Shown: positions 43,213 to 51,026 of the stretch, piece by piece
Layout of the letters: every line of letters starts with the position of its first letter
Position numbering within the stretch: position 1 is the stretch's first letter
Origin: Janthinobacterium sp. 1_2014MBL_MicDiv
GTDB taxonomy: Bacteria > Pseudomonadota > Gammaproteobacteria > Burkholderiales > Burkholderiaceae_D
Assembly: GCF_001865675.1 (NCBI RefSeq)
Contig: NZ_CP011319.1
Location: forward strand, 744,001 to 808,000
Length of the DNA: 64,000 bases
Reading direction: 5' to 3'
The notes under the pieces: generated by a model
Database searches by the model: none
What the model saw: only the letters and a program-made list of their open reading frames with translations
Told to the model about the DNA's origin: nothing
Position numbers and translations under genes: made by a program

Positions 43213-44469
43213 TCAGGCGCCCGCAGGTACGCGGGTGGCCACGCCGGTGGCGATCGCCGCTTGCGACACGGCTGGTGCTACCCAGCTGCGCAGGCGTTCG
43301 TCGAATGGCGATGGGATCAGCTGCAGCGGCGTCAGGGCGCTGGTGGTGTGGCCCGGCAGCGGTTCCTTCGCCAGCGCGGCGATGGCGCGCACGCAGGCCA
43401 GCTTCATCTCTTCGTTGATGGTGGTGGCGCCGACGTCGAGCGCACCGCGGAAGATGTAGGGGAAGCACAGCACGTTGTTGATCTGGTTCGGATAATCCGA
43501 GCGGCCGGTGGCGACGATGGCGTCGTCGCGCACGGCATGCACTTTTTCCGGGGCGATTTCCGGATGCGGATTGGCCAGGGCGAAGATCAACGGCTTGGCG
43601 GCCATCGATTCGACCATCTGCGCGCTGACGACGCCGCCTTTCGAGACGCCGATGAAGATGTCGGCGCCGACCATGGCGTCGGCCAGGTCGCGGTCGCTGG
43701 TGTCATTCGCGTAGCGCGCCTTGTTCTCTTCCATGCTGGCATCGCGGCCCGGGTAGATCACGCCCTGGCTGTCGCACACTTTCAGCAGCGACTTGTTCAG
43801 GCCCAGCGAGACGAGCAGGTCCAGGCAGGCGATCGAGGCGGCGCCCGCGCCCGAGACGGCCACTTTCACGTTGCCGATATCCTTGCCGACCAGTTCCAGG
43901 CCGTTCAGGATGCCGGCCGCGACGATGATGGCCGTACCGTGCTGGTCGTCGTGGAAGACGGGGATGTTCATGCGCTTGCGCAATTGCTGCTCGATGTAGA
44001 AGCAGTCGGGCGCCTTGATGTCTTCCAGGTTGATGCCGCCGAAGGTCGGTTCCATGCGCACCACGGTGTCGATGAACAGGTCGGGATCGTTCTCGGCCAG
44101 CTCGATGTCGAACACGTCGACGTCGGCGAACTGCTTGAACAGGCAGGCCTTGCCTTCCATCACGGGCTTGCTGGCCAGCGGGCCGATATCGCCCAGGCCC
44201 AGCACGGCCGTGCCATTGGTGATCACGGCCACCAGGTTGCTGCGCGAGGTGTAGGTGCCGGCCGTGCGCGGATCTTCCACGATGGCTTCGCAGGCAAAGG
44301 CCACGCCCGGCGAGTACGCCAGGGTCAGGGCGCGGGCGTCGCCCAGCGGTTTTGTTGGCGTCACGGAAATCTTGCCTGCGCGCGGTTGTGCGTGATAGGC
44401 GAGGGCGGCTTCTTTCAGGTTGAAGGTTTCGCCGTTCTGCTCGGCGTGCTTGCTGTGGGAAGTAGACAT
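43213..44469 (-). CDS. NADP-type malic enzyme, short form
   Basis: The 418-aa protein is the malic enzyme domain of the MaeB family (malate to pyruvate, CO2 and NADPH): AYHAQPRAGKISVTPTKPL, LTLAYSPGVAFACEAI, SNLVAVITNGTAVLGLGDIG, MEGKACLFKQFADVDVFDIE, PVFHDDQHGTAIIVAAGILN and VKVAVSGAGAASIACLDLLV are all present. The long MaeB form carries a C-terminal phosphotransacetylase-like domain; it is absent here. It is divergent from a LacI-family regulator gene, and one palindromic operator sits inside its promoter spacer, so repression by that regulator is likely. Confidence 0.92.
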   Translation of the reverse strand: MSTSHSKHAEQNGETFNLKEAALAYHAQPRAGKISVTPTKPLGDARALTLAYSPGVAFACEAIVEDPRTAGTYTSRSNLVAVITNGTAVLGLGDIGPLASKPVMEGKACLFKQFADVDVFDIELAENDPDLFIDTVVRMEPTFGGINLEDIKAPDCFYIEQQLRKRMNIPVFHDDQHGTAIIVAAGILNGLELVGKDIGNVKVAVSGAGAASIACLDLLVSLGLNKSLLKVCDSQGVIYPGRDASMEENKARYANDTSDRDLADAMVGADIFIGVSKGGVVSAQMVESMAAKPLIFALANPHPEIAPEKVHAVRDDAIVATGRSDYPNQINNVLCFPYIFRGALDVGATTINEEMKLACVRAIAALAKEPLPGHTTSALTPLQLIPSPFDERLRSWVAPAVSQAAIATGVATRVPAGA

Positions 44470-44516
44470 AAGAATTCTGGGAGGGGCATCGGTGGCCCGA
44501 GTGGTAAGTCCGAGCC

Positions 44517-44545
44517 ATGGTATGCAAGCGTTTGCACGCTGTCAA
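44517..44545 (-). promoter_or_regulatory. Promoter of the malic enzyme gene
   Basis: On the minus strand TTGACA (44545-44540) is followed by a 17-nt spacer and TACCAT (44522-44517), a consensus -35 and a 4/6 -10. The spacer contains the palindrome TGCAAACGCTTGCA (44536-44523). A repressor bound there would block polymerase. Confidence 0.72.
44523..44536. promoter_or_regulatory. LacI-family operator, copy 1
   Basis: TGCAAGCGTTTGCA is a near-perfect palindrome of the CG-centred type bound by LacI/PurR/CcpA-like regulators. It lies between -35 and -10 of the malic enzyme promoter. A second copy with 13 of 14 bases identical lies 78 bp away before the regulator gene. Confidence 0.72.
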
Positions 44546-44600
44546 GGCTCTATTTGTGACAAACGCATGAAAAGCGCTTTGGCAGCAGCTTCATTTTTAA

Positions 44601-44614
44601 TGCAAGCGTTTGCT
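44601..44614. promoter_or_regulatory. LacI-family operator, copy 2
   Basis: TGCAAGCGTTTGCT, one base different from copy 1, ends 6 bp before the -35 of the regulator gene's own promoter. It suggests autoregulation or a loop with copy 1; a further short palindrome AAAGCGCTTT is at 44571-44580 between them. Confidence 0.7.
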
Positions 44615-44620
44615 CGGTTT

Positions 44621-44649
44621 TTGACGTCATGGGGGATTTCTGCGATAAA
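44621..44649 (+). promoter_or_regulatory. Promoter of the LacI-family regulator gene
   Basis: TTGACG (44621-44626), a 17-nt spacer and GATAAA (44644-44649) form a good sigma-70 promoter ending 27 bp before the ATG at 44677. Confidence 0.65.
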
Positions 44650-44676
44650 ATCACCGTATTGCGATCCGGGAAGCCC

Positions 44677-45702
44677 ATGACAAACAAGAACCCCACCTTA
44701 AGCGACGTAGCGCGGGCCAGCGGCGTGCATTTCTCCACCGTCTCGCGCGTGATGAACCCGGAAACGCGGCAAATGGTCAGCGCGGAGGTGGCCGCGCGCG
44801 TGCTGGCCGAAGCGGGGCGGCTCGGCTACCGGCCGAACCGGGCCGCCTCGACCCTCGTCACGCGCAAATCGCGCATCATCGGCGTGGTCTTGCCCGACAT
44901 TACCAATGCTGTTTTTCCACCGATTTTGCTGGGCATCGAGGAAGGCTTGCGCAAGCACGGCTACCTGGCCATCGTCGCCAACGTGGGGGCCGACGAGGAA
45001 GAGCAATTGTTCGTCATCAACCGCCTGCTGGGGCAGCAGGTTGACGGCCTGATCCTCGCCACGGCGCGCCGCCACGATCCCGTCATCAAGATGTGCATCG
45101 ACCAGAACGTGCCCGTCGTCACCGTCAACCGCAGCGACGAAACGGGCGTCGCTTCGTGCGTCGTCAGCGACGACGTGGTCGGCATGCGCCTTGCCGTCGA
45201 GCACTTGCTGGCGCTGGGCCACCGCCATATCGCGCATATTGCCGGTCCGGAAAACCTGTCCACGGGCCACGTGCGCCGCCTGGGCTTCCTGGCCGCCATC
45301 CAGGCCAGCGAACTCGATCCATCGCAGGCGTTTGTCTTCGAGAGCAGCGGCTATTCGCGCGAATGCGGCAAGGCGGCCCTGCTGGAGCTGCTGCGCCAGT
45401 CACCGCAAACGACGGCCGTGGTGGCCGGCAGCGACCTGGTGGCCATCGGCTGCTACGATGCCATCATGGAGCTCGGTTTAAGTTGTCCTGAAGACATTTC
45501 CGTGGTGGGGCATAACGACATGCCCTACATGGACATGATCCGCCCGCCCTTGACCACCATCCGCATCCGCCACCACGGCATCGGCACGGAGGCGGCCCGC
45601 CTGATCCTGCAGACCATCGACTCGCCCGACGCTTCCGTGCTCGACGTGCGCCTGAAGCCGGAACTGGTGGTGCGCGAGTCGACGGCGCCGCCGCGCGCCT
45701 GA
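44677..45702 (+). CDS. LacI/GalR-family transcriptional regulator
   Basis: The 341-aa protein has the N-terminal LacI helix-turn-helix (TLSDVARASGVHFSTVSRVM) and hinge (LGYRPNRAASTLVTRKSRII), then a periplasmic-binding-like effector domain (IGVVLPDITNAVFPPILLGI, VDGLILATARRHDP, GHRHIAHIAGPENLSTG, ISVVGHNDMPYMDMIRPPLT). The ATG at 44677 gives the canonical N-terminus. It is divergent from the malic enzyme gene, and two matching palindromes lie between them, so it probably controls that gene and itself. The effector is unknown; a C4 acid or sugar phosphate is a guess. Confidence 0.92.
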   Translation: MTNKNPTLSDVARASGVHFSTVSRVMNPETRQMVSAEVAARVLAEAGRLGYRPNRAASTLVTRKSRIIGVVLPDITNAVFPPILLGIEEGLRKHGYLAIVANVGADEEEQLFVINRLLGQQVDGLILATARRHDPVIKMCIDQNVPVVTVNRSDETGVASCVVSDDVVGMRLAVEHLLALGHRHIAHIAGPENLSTGHVRRLGFLAAIQASELDPSQAFVFESSGYSRECGKAALLELLRQSPQTTAVVAGSDLVAIGCYDAIMELGLSCPEDISVVGHNDMPYMDMIRPPLTTIRIRHHGIGTEAARLILQTIDSPDASVLDVRLKPELVVRESTAPPRA

Positions 45703-45744
45703 GCTTGCCGCTTGTTGCCCTTCTTTTGCCGGAGTATGTTTAAA

Positions 45745-45768
45745 TCTTGATATTGATAATGATCAAGA
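45745..45768. promoter_or_regulatory. Inverted repeat resembling a Fur box
   Basis: TCTTGAT and ATCAAGA form a perfect 7-bp inverted repeat around a 10-bp centre. The 19 bases from 45749 match the classic Fur consensus at 14 positions by my count. It lies 60 bp before the next gene. Binding by Fur is only a possibility; another dimeric regulator would fit equally. Confidence 0.45.
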
Positions 45769-45828
45769 CAAGGCCATGCAGACGACATACAGGCGACCAC
45801 GGCGGCAAGCACGGCAGGGGCGCCGCTG

Positions 45829-46299
45829 ATGCCGAAGAATTTCGGCATGCCCGGCAACGCCTGGCGCTATGCGCTGGGCAGCGACTATGGCTATTGCTCG
45901 CCCTTGCTTGAAGGCATAGAGTTTGAAAACGAGTGGGTGACGATACGCGAATCGGCGATCCGCATCCGCGCCGGCTACGCCTGGGATGGCTGTTCGCCCT
46001 GCATCAGCGTGCTTGGCCTGTTTTATGTGGGCACGCCCGATGGTGCGCAGCACCTGGGCTTGCCGGCGACCTATCATGCCAGCCTCGTGCATGACGTGCT
46101 GTGCCAGTGGCGCGCCGACATCGCCGTCACCCGCGCGCAGTCGATCGCCATTTTCCACCAGTTGCTCAAGGAGGTGCGCTTCCCCCTGGCGGGACTGTAT
46201 GCGGGCGCCGTCTTCCTGTTCGGGCCGCGGCGTGACTTCATGCCGCCCGGTGCGCGCGCCGCCGCCGCGCCGTCCCGCACCCGCCAGGCGCAACATTAA
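45829..46299 (+). CDS. Conserved hypothetical protein (DUF1353-like)
   Basis: A 156-aa protein with IRAGYAWDGCSPCISVLGLF near residue 45 and YHASLVHDVLCQWRADIAV near 82. The AWDG.S...HD pattern recalls DUF1353, small proteins best known from phages and gene-transfer contexts, with unknown function. There is a hydrophobic stretch (FPLAGLYAGAVFLFG) near 125 and a low-complexity Ala/Arg tail. The start is preceded by GGGG. An inverted repeat like a Fur box lies 60 bp upstream. Function unknown. Confidence 0.6.
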   Translation: MPKNFGMPGNAWRYALGSDYGYCSPLLEGIEFENEWVTIRESAIRIRAGYAWDGCSPCISVLGLFYVGTPDGAQHLGLPATYHASLVHDVLCQWRADIAVTRAQSIAIFHQLLKEVRFPLAGLYAGAVFLFGPRRDFMPPGARAAAAPSRTRQAQH

Positions 46300-46376
46300 A
46301 GCGGCGCTGACGCCGCCGTCGGCGCGCCATGATGTTAAACTGGCGCCCCTCATCGTTTCTCTTGCCCTCTACCGCC

Positions 46377-46916
46377 ATGACCAAAACCACCACGCCTTCC
46401 CCCAAACGCCGCGAAGAGGGCGTCGCCAAGCTGACCGTCAATCCCTTCCTCGACGCCGAGTTTTACGCGCGCATGCGCGACTACACGGAACGCGACGCGG
46501 CCATCATCAAGGAACTCAAGGCGATCGCCGAGATCCGCGCCGGCAACAAGCAGCCCGATCCCCGCCTGGCGCCGTCGCTGGCCGCCTTGCGCGACACCGT
46601 CAAGAAAGGCCTGACCTTCGGCGAAATGCTCGAGCGCATGGCGGCCGGCAAGGAAAAAGGCTTGTGGGAGCCGTGGATGACGACCTTCGGCATCGAGATC
46701 CGCGCCGTCAACTACGGCGCCGGCCCGCGCAACGCCTGCCTGGTGCTGGACCTGGCCGCCAACGCTCCCGCGCACGCCATGTTCGCCAAGGCCGGCATCC
46801 AGAACTGGCGCAGCCTGGCCGCCGACGACTGCTCCGTCGTGCGCTCGGAAAAAGCCACGGAAACCACGCCGTTGAAAGTGTACGCCGTGTTTTACCTGGA
46901 TCCGCTGCCGGCCTGA
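46377..46916 (+). CDS. Hypothetical protein, soluble
   Basis: A 179-aa protein that I do not recognise. It starts with a basic, Thr/Pro-rich tail (MTKTTTPSPKRREEGVAKL), followed by a helical, charged part (FYARMRDYTERDAAIIKELK) and a more globular C-terminal half (WMTTFGIEIRAVNYGAG, ACLVLDLAANAPAHAMF). No signal peptide or membrane helix. It ends 4 nt before the convergent LysE-type gene. Codon texture is that of a real gene. Confidence 0.62.
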   Translation: MTKTTTPSPKRREEGVAKLTVNPFLDAEFYARMRDYTERDAAIIKELKAIAEIRAGNKQPDPRLAPSLAALRDTVKKGLTFGEMLERMAAGKEKGLWEPWMTTFGIEIRAVNYGAGPRNACLVLDLAANAPAHAMFAKAGIQNWRSLAADDCSVVRSEKATETTPLKVYAVFYLDPLPA

Positions 46917-46920
46917 TCCG

Positions 46921-47550
46921 TCAGACACTGCTGCTGGCGACATTCACCAGCAGCAGCACCGCCAGCACGATCAGCACGGCGCCCGATAGGCGCTCCAGGC
47001 TCGGCAGGGCGCGCGCAAAGCGCTGCCGCAGCGCGCCATGGCCGATGGCCAGCGCCACCGCCATGTCCCACGCCAGCACCGCACACACCATCCACACGCC
47101 ATACAGCACGACCGAGCCGCTGCCCGTTTGCCGGCTGGCGACGACGGACGCCAGGCTCGCGTAGAACAGCGCATTCTTCGGATTCAGGATGGCAGACAGG
47201 AAACCCATGCCCAGGCCGTTGCGCCAGTGCGCCTTGCCGGGCGTGGCAGCCGGCGCTGCCGTCAGCGTCGTGGCGCCCGCATGGCGCAGGAATAGCCCGC
47301 CGAGGTACAGCAGATAAGCGCAGCCCGCCAATTGCACGGCGATAAACAGGGGACTGCCCGGATGCAGCACGGCGACGCCGCCAAACGCCGCCACGATGAA
47401 CACGCCATTGGCCAGTGCGATGCCGATGCACGCTGGCATGGCGCCGCGCCAGCCGTGCGCCAGCGCGCTGCGGGCGACGAGGAAAAAATCGGGCCCCGGC
47501 GACAGCAGCGCGAGGAAGTGGGCGGCGGCGATAAGGAGAAAATCCTGCAT
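46921..47550 (-). CDS. LysE/RhtB-family amino-acid exporter
   Basis: The 209-aa protein has about six hydrophobic helices and the family start MQDFLLIAAAHFLALLSPGP followed by DFFLVARSALAHGWRGAMPA, the LysE signature. It probably exports an amino acid or small metabolite. The start at 47550 lies 9 nt after an AAGGAG. An AraC-family gene is directly upstream on the same strand, as is common for this family. Confidence 0.87.
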   Translation of the reverse strand: MQDFLLIAAAHFLALLSPGPDFFLVARSALAHGWRGAMPACIGIALANGVFIVAAFGGVAVLHPGSPLFIAVQLAGCAYLLYLGGLFLRHAGATTLTAAPAATPGKAHWRNGLGMGFLSAILNPKNALFYASLASVVASRQTGSGSVVLYGVWMVCAVLAWDMAVALAIGHGALRQRFARALPSLERLSGAVLIVLAVLLLVNVASSSV

Positions 47551-47629
47551 GAAACGCGACTCCGGCAATGGCGATGCGCGAGTATGCGGGGGTGCGCTCC
47601 GGTGTGTATTGAAGAAAATTGCAGGCGCT

Positions 47630-48412
47630 TCAGCCGCGATAGCGTCCCGGCGTGATGCCAGCATGCGCCTTGAAGACGCGCTGCAGGTGGCTCTGGTCGG
47701 CAAACCCCAGCTCGCAGGCGATGTCGGCCAGGGCGCTGCCCGCCTGCAAGCCGCTGCGCGCGCGGTTGACGCCCAGGTTCAGCTGGTACGCATGCGGCGT
47801 CATGCCGGTGGCGGCGCGGAAGGCGCGGATCAGCTGGTAGCGGCTCATGCCGGCTAGTTCGGCCAGTTGCGCCAGGCTGGCCAGCGGTTGAGACTGCAGC
47901 TGCTGCACTACCGGGCGTAGTTGCATCGGGATGCGGGCAGCGTGCGAGGGGAGGGGGCTTGCCCCGCTGGCGTCGGCACAGGCGTGTAGCAAGGCCAGCA
48001 GGGCCTCTTGCTTGGCGGCCGGGGATGCGGGCGAGAACAACAGCGCATTCATGGCGCAGAACTGTGCATACAGGACCGGTTCGTGCAGCACGCTGGCGCT
48101 GCTTGCATCGAGCCGCGGCACGTGGGTATGCAGCCACTGCGCGTCGAGGTGCAGCATCTGGTAGCTCCAGTGGGCGTCAGGCAGGGGATTGCAGGCGTGC
48201 ACGCAGCCGGCCGGCACCAGCACCAGGCTGCCATTGCCAAGCGCGACCTTGCCATCCTTGCTGCCCGTAAAGATGCTGCCGCCCGCGTCGACGGCGCCGA
48301 TGGAGTACGTGGGATGGCTGTGCGGCTTGTAGCACGCGCGGCTGCGGCAGGCGCGCCGGCTTTCCACATGGGGCAGGACCGGGTCGCGCCAGAAGGAGGT
48401 GTTGCCTGGCAT
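47630..48412 (-). CDS. AraC-family transcriptional regulator
   Basis: The 260-aa protein has an N-terminal cupin-type sensing domain (KPHSHPTYSIGAVDAG, LVLVPAGCVHACNPL) and a C-terminal double HTH (ASLAQLAELAGMSRYQLIRA, GMTPHAYQLNLGVNRA, IACELGFADQSHLQRVFKAH, GITPGRYRG). It starts 2 nt after the rng stop, so it may be co-transcribed with the rng operon, and is followed by the LysE-type gene, its likely target. Effector unknown. Confidence 0.9.
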   Translation of the reverse strand: MPGNTSFWRDPVLPHVESRRACRSRACYKPHSHPTYSIGAVDAGGSIFTGSKDGKVALGNGSLVLVPAGCVHACNPLPDAHWSYQMLHLDAQWLHTHVPRLDASSASVLHEPVLYAQFCAMNALLFSPASPAAKQEALLALLHACADASGASPLPSHAARIPMQLRPVVQQLQSQPLASLAQLAELAGMSRYQLIRAFRAATGMTPHAYQLNLGVNRARSGLQAGSALADIACELGFADQSHLQRVFKAHAGITPGRYRG

Positions 48413-48414
48413 GC

Positions 48415-49878
48415 CTACATCAAAATCACGTCGTATTGCTCCTGGTGGTAGGCGTTTTCCACCTGCAGCGAGATTTTCTTGCCGATGAAGTCGCCGAGCA
48501 TGGCCAGGTGCTGCGATTCTTCTTCCAAAAACAGATCGACGACCTCCTGCGAGGCGAGGATGCGGAATTCGCGCGGGTTGAACTGTTTTGCCTCGCGCAG
48601 CAGTTCGCGCAGGATTTCATAGCAGATCGTGCGCGAGGTTTTGACTTGTCCCTTGCCGGCGCAGGCCGGGCATGGCTCGCACAGGATGTGCGCCAGCGAC
48701 TCGCGCGTGCGCTTGCGCGTCATTTCCACCAGGCCCAGCGGCGAGAAATTGCTCACCGAGACTTTGGTGCGGTCGCGCGACAGGGTGCGTTTCAGCTCGG
48801 CCAGCACGGCGTTGCGGTGCTCGGCATTGTCCATGTCGATGAAGTCGAGGATGATGATGCCGCCCAGGTTACGCAGGCGCAGCTGGCGCGCGATGGCGTG
48901 CGCCGCTTCCAGGTTGGTCTTGAAAATCGTGTCCGCGAAATTGCGCCCGCCGACGAAGCCGCCCGTGTTGACGTCGATGGTGGTCATCGCTTCCGTCTGG
49001 TCGACGATCAGGTAGCCGCCCGATTTCAGGTCGACGCGGCGGCCCAGCGCGCGCAGGATTTCCTCCTCCACGCCGTACAGGTCGAACAGGGGGCGTTCGC
49101 CCGTGTAGTGCTGCAATCGCGTCAGTTCGCTGGGCGTGTAGATTTCCGCGAATTCGCGCAACTTCACGTAGTTTTCGCGCGAATCGACCTGGATGGTGGC
49201 CGTTTCGTCGCCGACGAAGTCGCGCAGCACGCGCTGCGCCAGGTTCAAGTCCTGGTGCAGCAGGCTGGTGGCCGGGCGCGTACGGGCGCCGTGCGTGATC
49301 GTGGCCCAGGTTTTTCTCAGGTAGTCGACGTCCGCCTTCAGGTCGGCGTCGGAGGCGTCTTCGGCCATGGTGCGCACGATGTAGCCGCCTTTTTCGTCGG
49401 GCGGGAGCAGGCTTTGCAGGCGCACGCGCAGCTGTTCGCGCTCCGCTTCCTTTTCGATTTTCTGCGAAATGCCGATGTGCTTGTCTTGCGGCAGGTACAC
49501 CAGCATGCGCCCGGCGATGGAAATCTGCGTCGACAGGCGCGCGCCCTTGGTGCCGATCGGATCCTTGATCACCTGCACCGTCAGCACCTGGCCGTCAAAG
49601 AGGATTTTTTCGATGGGCGCGGGCGTGGCGTTCTGGCCGTCGTGGCCGCGCGCTTCCCAGATGTCGGCCACGTGCAGAAACGCCGCGCGTTCCAGGCCGA
49701 TGTCGATGAAGGCCGACTGCATGCCCGGCAACACCCGCACCACTTTGCCGGAATACACATTGCCGGCCAGGCCGCGCGTGAGCGTGCGCTCGATGTGCAA
49801 TTCCTGCACGGCGCCCTGGAGGATGAGGGCGACGCGGGTTTCTTGCGGCGTGATATTGATCAGGATGTCTTCGTTCAT
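48415..49878 (-). CDS. rng: Ribonuclease G
   Basis: The 487-aa RNase E/G family endonuclease processes 16S rRNA 5' ends. It starts MNEDILINITPQETRVALIL, has the S1 domain (NVYSGKVVRVLPGMQSAFID), the sensor and DNase-I-like region, catalytic aspartates in ILDFIDMDNAEHRN, and the Zn-link CEPCPACAGKGQ near residue 405. It lacks the long C-terminal scaffold of RNase E. It is the last conserved gene of the nadD-rsfS-rlmH-maf-rng run, starting 43 nt after the maf stop. Confidence 0.94.
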   Translation of the reverse strand: MNEDILINITPQETRVALILQGAVQELHIERTLTRGLAGNVYSGKVVRVLPGMQSAFIDIGLERAAFLHVADIWEARGHDGQNATPAPIEKILFDGQVLTVQVIKDPIGTKGARLSTQISIAGRMLVYLPQDKHIGISQKIEKEAEREQLRVRLQSLLPPDEKGGYIVRTMAEDASDADLKADVDYLRKTWATITHGARTRPATSLLHQDLNLAQRVLRDFVGDETATIQVDSRENYVKLREFAEIYTPSELTRLQHYTGERPLFDLYGVEEEILRALGRRVDLKSGGYLIVDQTEAMTTIDVNTGGFVGGRNFADTIFKTNLEAAHAIARQLRLRNLGGIIILDFIDMDNAEHRNAVLAELKRTLSRDRTKVSVSNFSPLGLVEMTRKRTRESLAHILCEPCPACAGKGQVKTSRTICYEILRELLREAKQFNPREFRILASQEVVDLFLEEESQHLAMLGDFIGKKISLQVENAYHQEQYDVILM

Positions 49879-49921
49879 GTAGGCGCGGGAGTGGAGGCAA
49901 CGAATGACATCATACCTGTCT

Positions 49922-50542
49922 TCAGGGCAGGGGCAAACCTGCTAGTCTCAGCAACTGTGCGGTTTCGTACAGGGGCAGGCCCATGATGCCGGAATGGCTG
50001 CCTTCGATATGCTCGACGAACAGCGCGGCGCTGCCCTGGATGCCGTAGGCACCGGCCTTGTCGTACGGTTCCGGCGTGGCGCAATAGGCGGCGATCGAGG
50101 CGGGCGAGAGCACGCCGAAGCGCACCTGCGACACTTGCGTGCGCTGCTCGGCGAAATCCTTGTAGTGGACGGCGATCGAGGTCAGCACCTGATGCGTGCG
50201 GCCCGACAGCTGCTCCAGCATGGCCACGGCCTCAAGGCGGTCGGCCGGCTTGCCGAGGATGACGCCGTCGATGGTGACGGTGGTGTCGGCGGCCAGCACG
50301 GGGCGCGCGATCAGGTGGCGGCGGCGCACGAGGTCCCACGCGAAGGCGGCTTTTTCATTCGCCACGCGCGCCACGTAATCGAGCGCCGACTCGCCGGCGA
50401 GGACTTCCTCGGTGACGTCGGCGCCGCGCGGGCCATCGCTGCGCAGCAGCAGCAATTCGAAATCGATGCCGATCTGGCGCAGCAATTCGCGCCGGCGCGG
50501 ACTTTTGGACGCCAGATAGATCTTGTTGTCAGCCGGTTTCAT
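49922..50542 (-). CDS. Maf-like nucleoside triphosphate pyrophosphatase
   Basis: The 206-aa protein hydrolyses non-canonical or excess nucleoside triphosphates (dTTP/UTP type in the YhdE group). It has IYLASKSPRRRELLRQIGID at the start, the FAWDLVR helix, VLAADTTVTIDGVILGKP with the catalytic Asp, SGRTHQVLTSIAVHY and AGAYGIQGSAALFVEHIEGS. The ATG at 50542 is the normal start; 30 open codons upstream read into rlmH. It starts 7 nt after the rlmH stop. Confidence 0.92.
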   Translation of the reverse strand: MKPADNKIYLASKSPRRRELLRQIGIDFELLLLRSDGPRGADVTEEVLAGESALDYVARVANEKAAFAWDLVRRRHLIARPVLAADTTVTIDGVILGKPADRLEAVAMLEQLSGRTHQVLTSIAVHYKDFAEQRTQVSQVRFGVLSPASIAAYCATPEPYDKAGAYGIQGSAALFVEHIEGSHSGIMGLPLYETAQLLRLAGLPLP

Positions 50543-50549
50543 GGAGTGG

Positions 50550-51020
50550 TCAGACGCGGTGATAGGGATGGTTTTGCGTGATCGACCAGGCGCGGTACAG
50601 CTGTTCGGCGAGGATGACGCGCACCACGCCATGCGGCAGAGTCATGCTGGAGATGCGCAGCATGCCTTCTGCACGTGCCTTGAGTTGCGGATCGAGGCCG
50701 TCGGCACCGCCGATCAAAAAGGCGGTGTCGCGGCCATCCTGCTGCCAGGCCATCAATTGCTGCGACAGGCCGACGCTGGTCAGGTCCTTGCCGCGTTCGT
50801 CGAGGGCGATGATGCGCACGCCCTTGGGCAGGACGGCTTCGATGCGTTCGCGTTCCAGCGCCATCGCCGTGGCGGCGGTCTTGCTGCCGGAACGTTCCAC
50901 CGGCTTGATTTCCTTCAGCACGATGCGCAGTTCCGGCGGCATGCGCTTCGCGTATTCCGCGAAGCCCGTCTCTATCCAGGCCGGCATTTTATGGCCGACC
51001 GCAGCGATGATGAGCTGCAT
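50550..51020 (-). CDS. rlmH: 23S rRNA pseudouridine(1915)-N3 methyltransferase
   Basis: The 156-aa SPOUT-class methyltransferase modifies pseudouridine 1915 of 23S rRNA. It has MQLIIAAVGHKMPAWIETGF, EYAKRMPPELRIVLKEIKP, IALDERGKDLTSVGLSQQL, the knot motif FLIGGADGLDP and MTLPHGVVRVILAEQLYRAW, with the conserved C-terminal HPYHR. Length is normal. It starts 6 nt after the rsfS stop. Confidence 0.96.
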   Translation of the reverse strand: MQLIIAAVGHKMPAWIETGFAEYAKRMPPELRIVLKEIKPVERSGSKTAATAMALERERIEAVLPKGVRIIALDERGKDLTSVGLSQQLMAWQQDGRDTAFLIGGADGLDPQLKARAEGMLRISSMTLPHGVVRVILAEQLYRAWSITQNHPYHRV

Positions 51021-51026
51021 CGAGGC

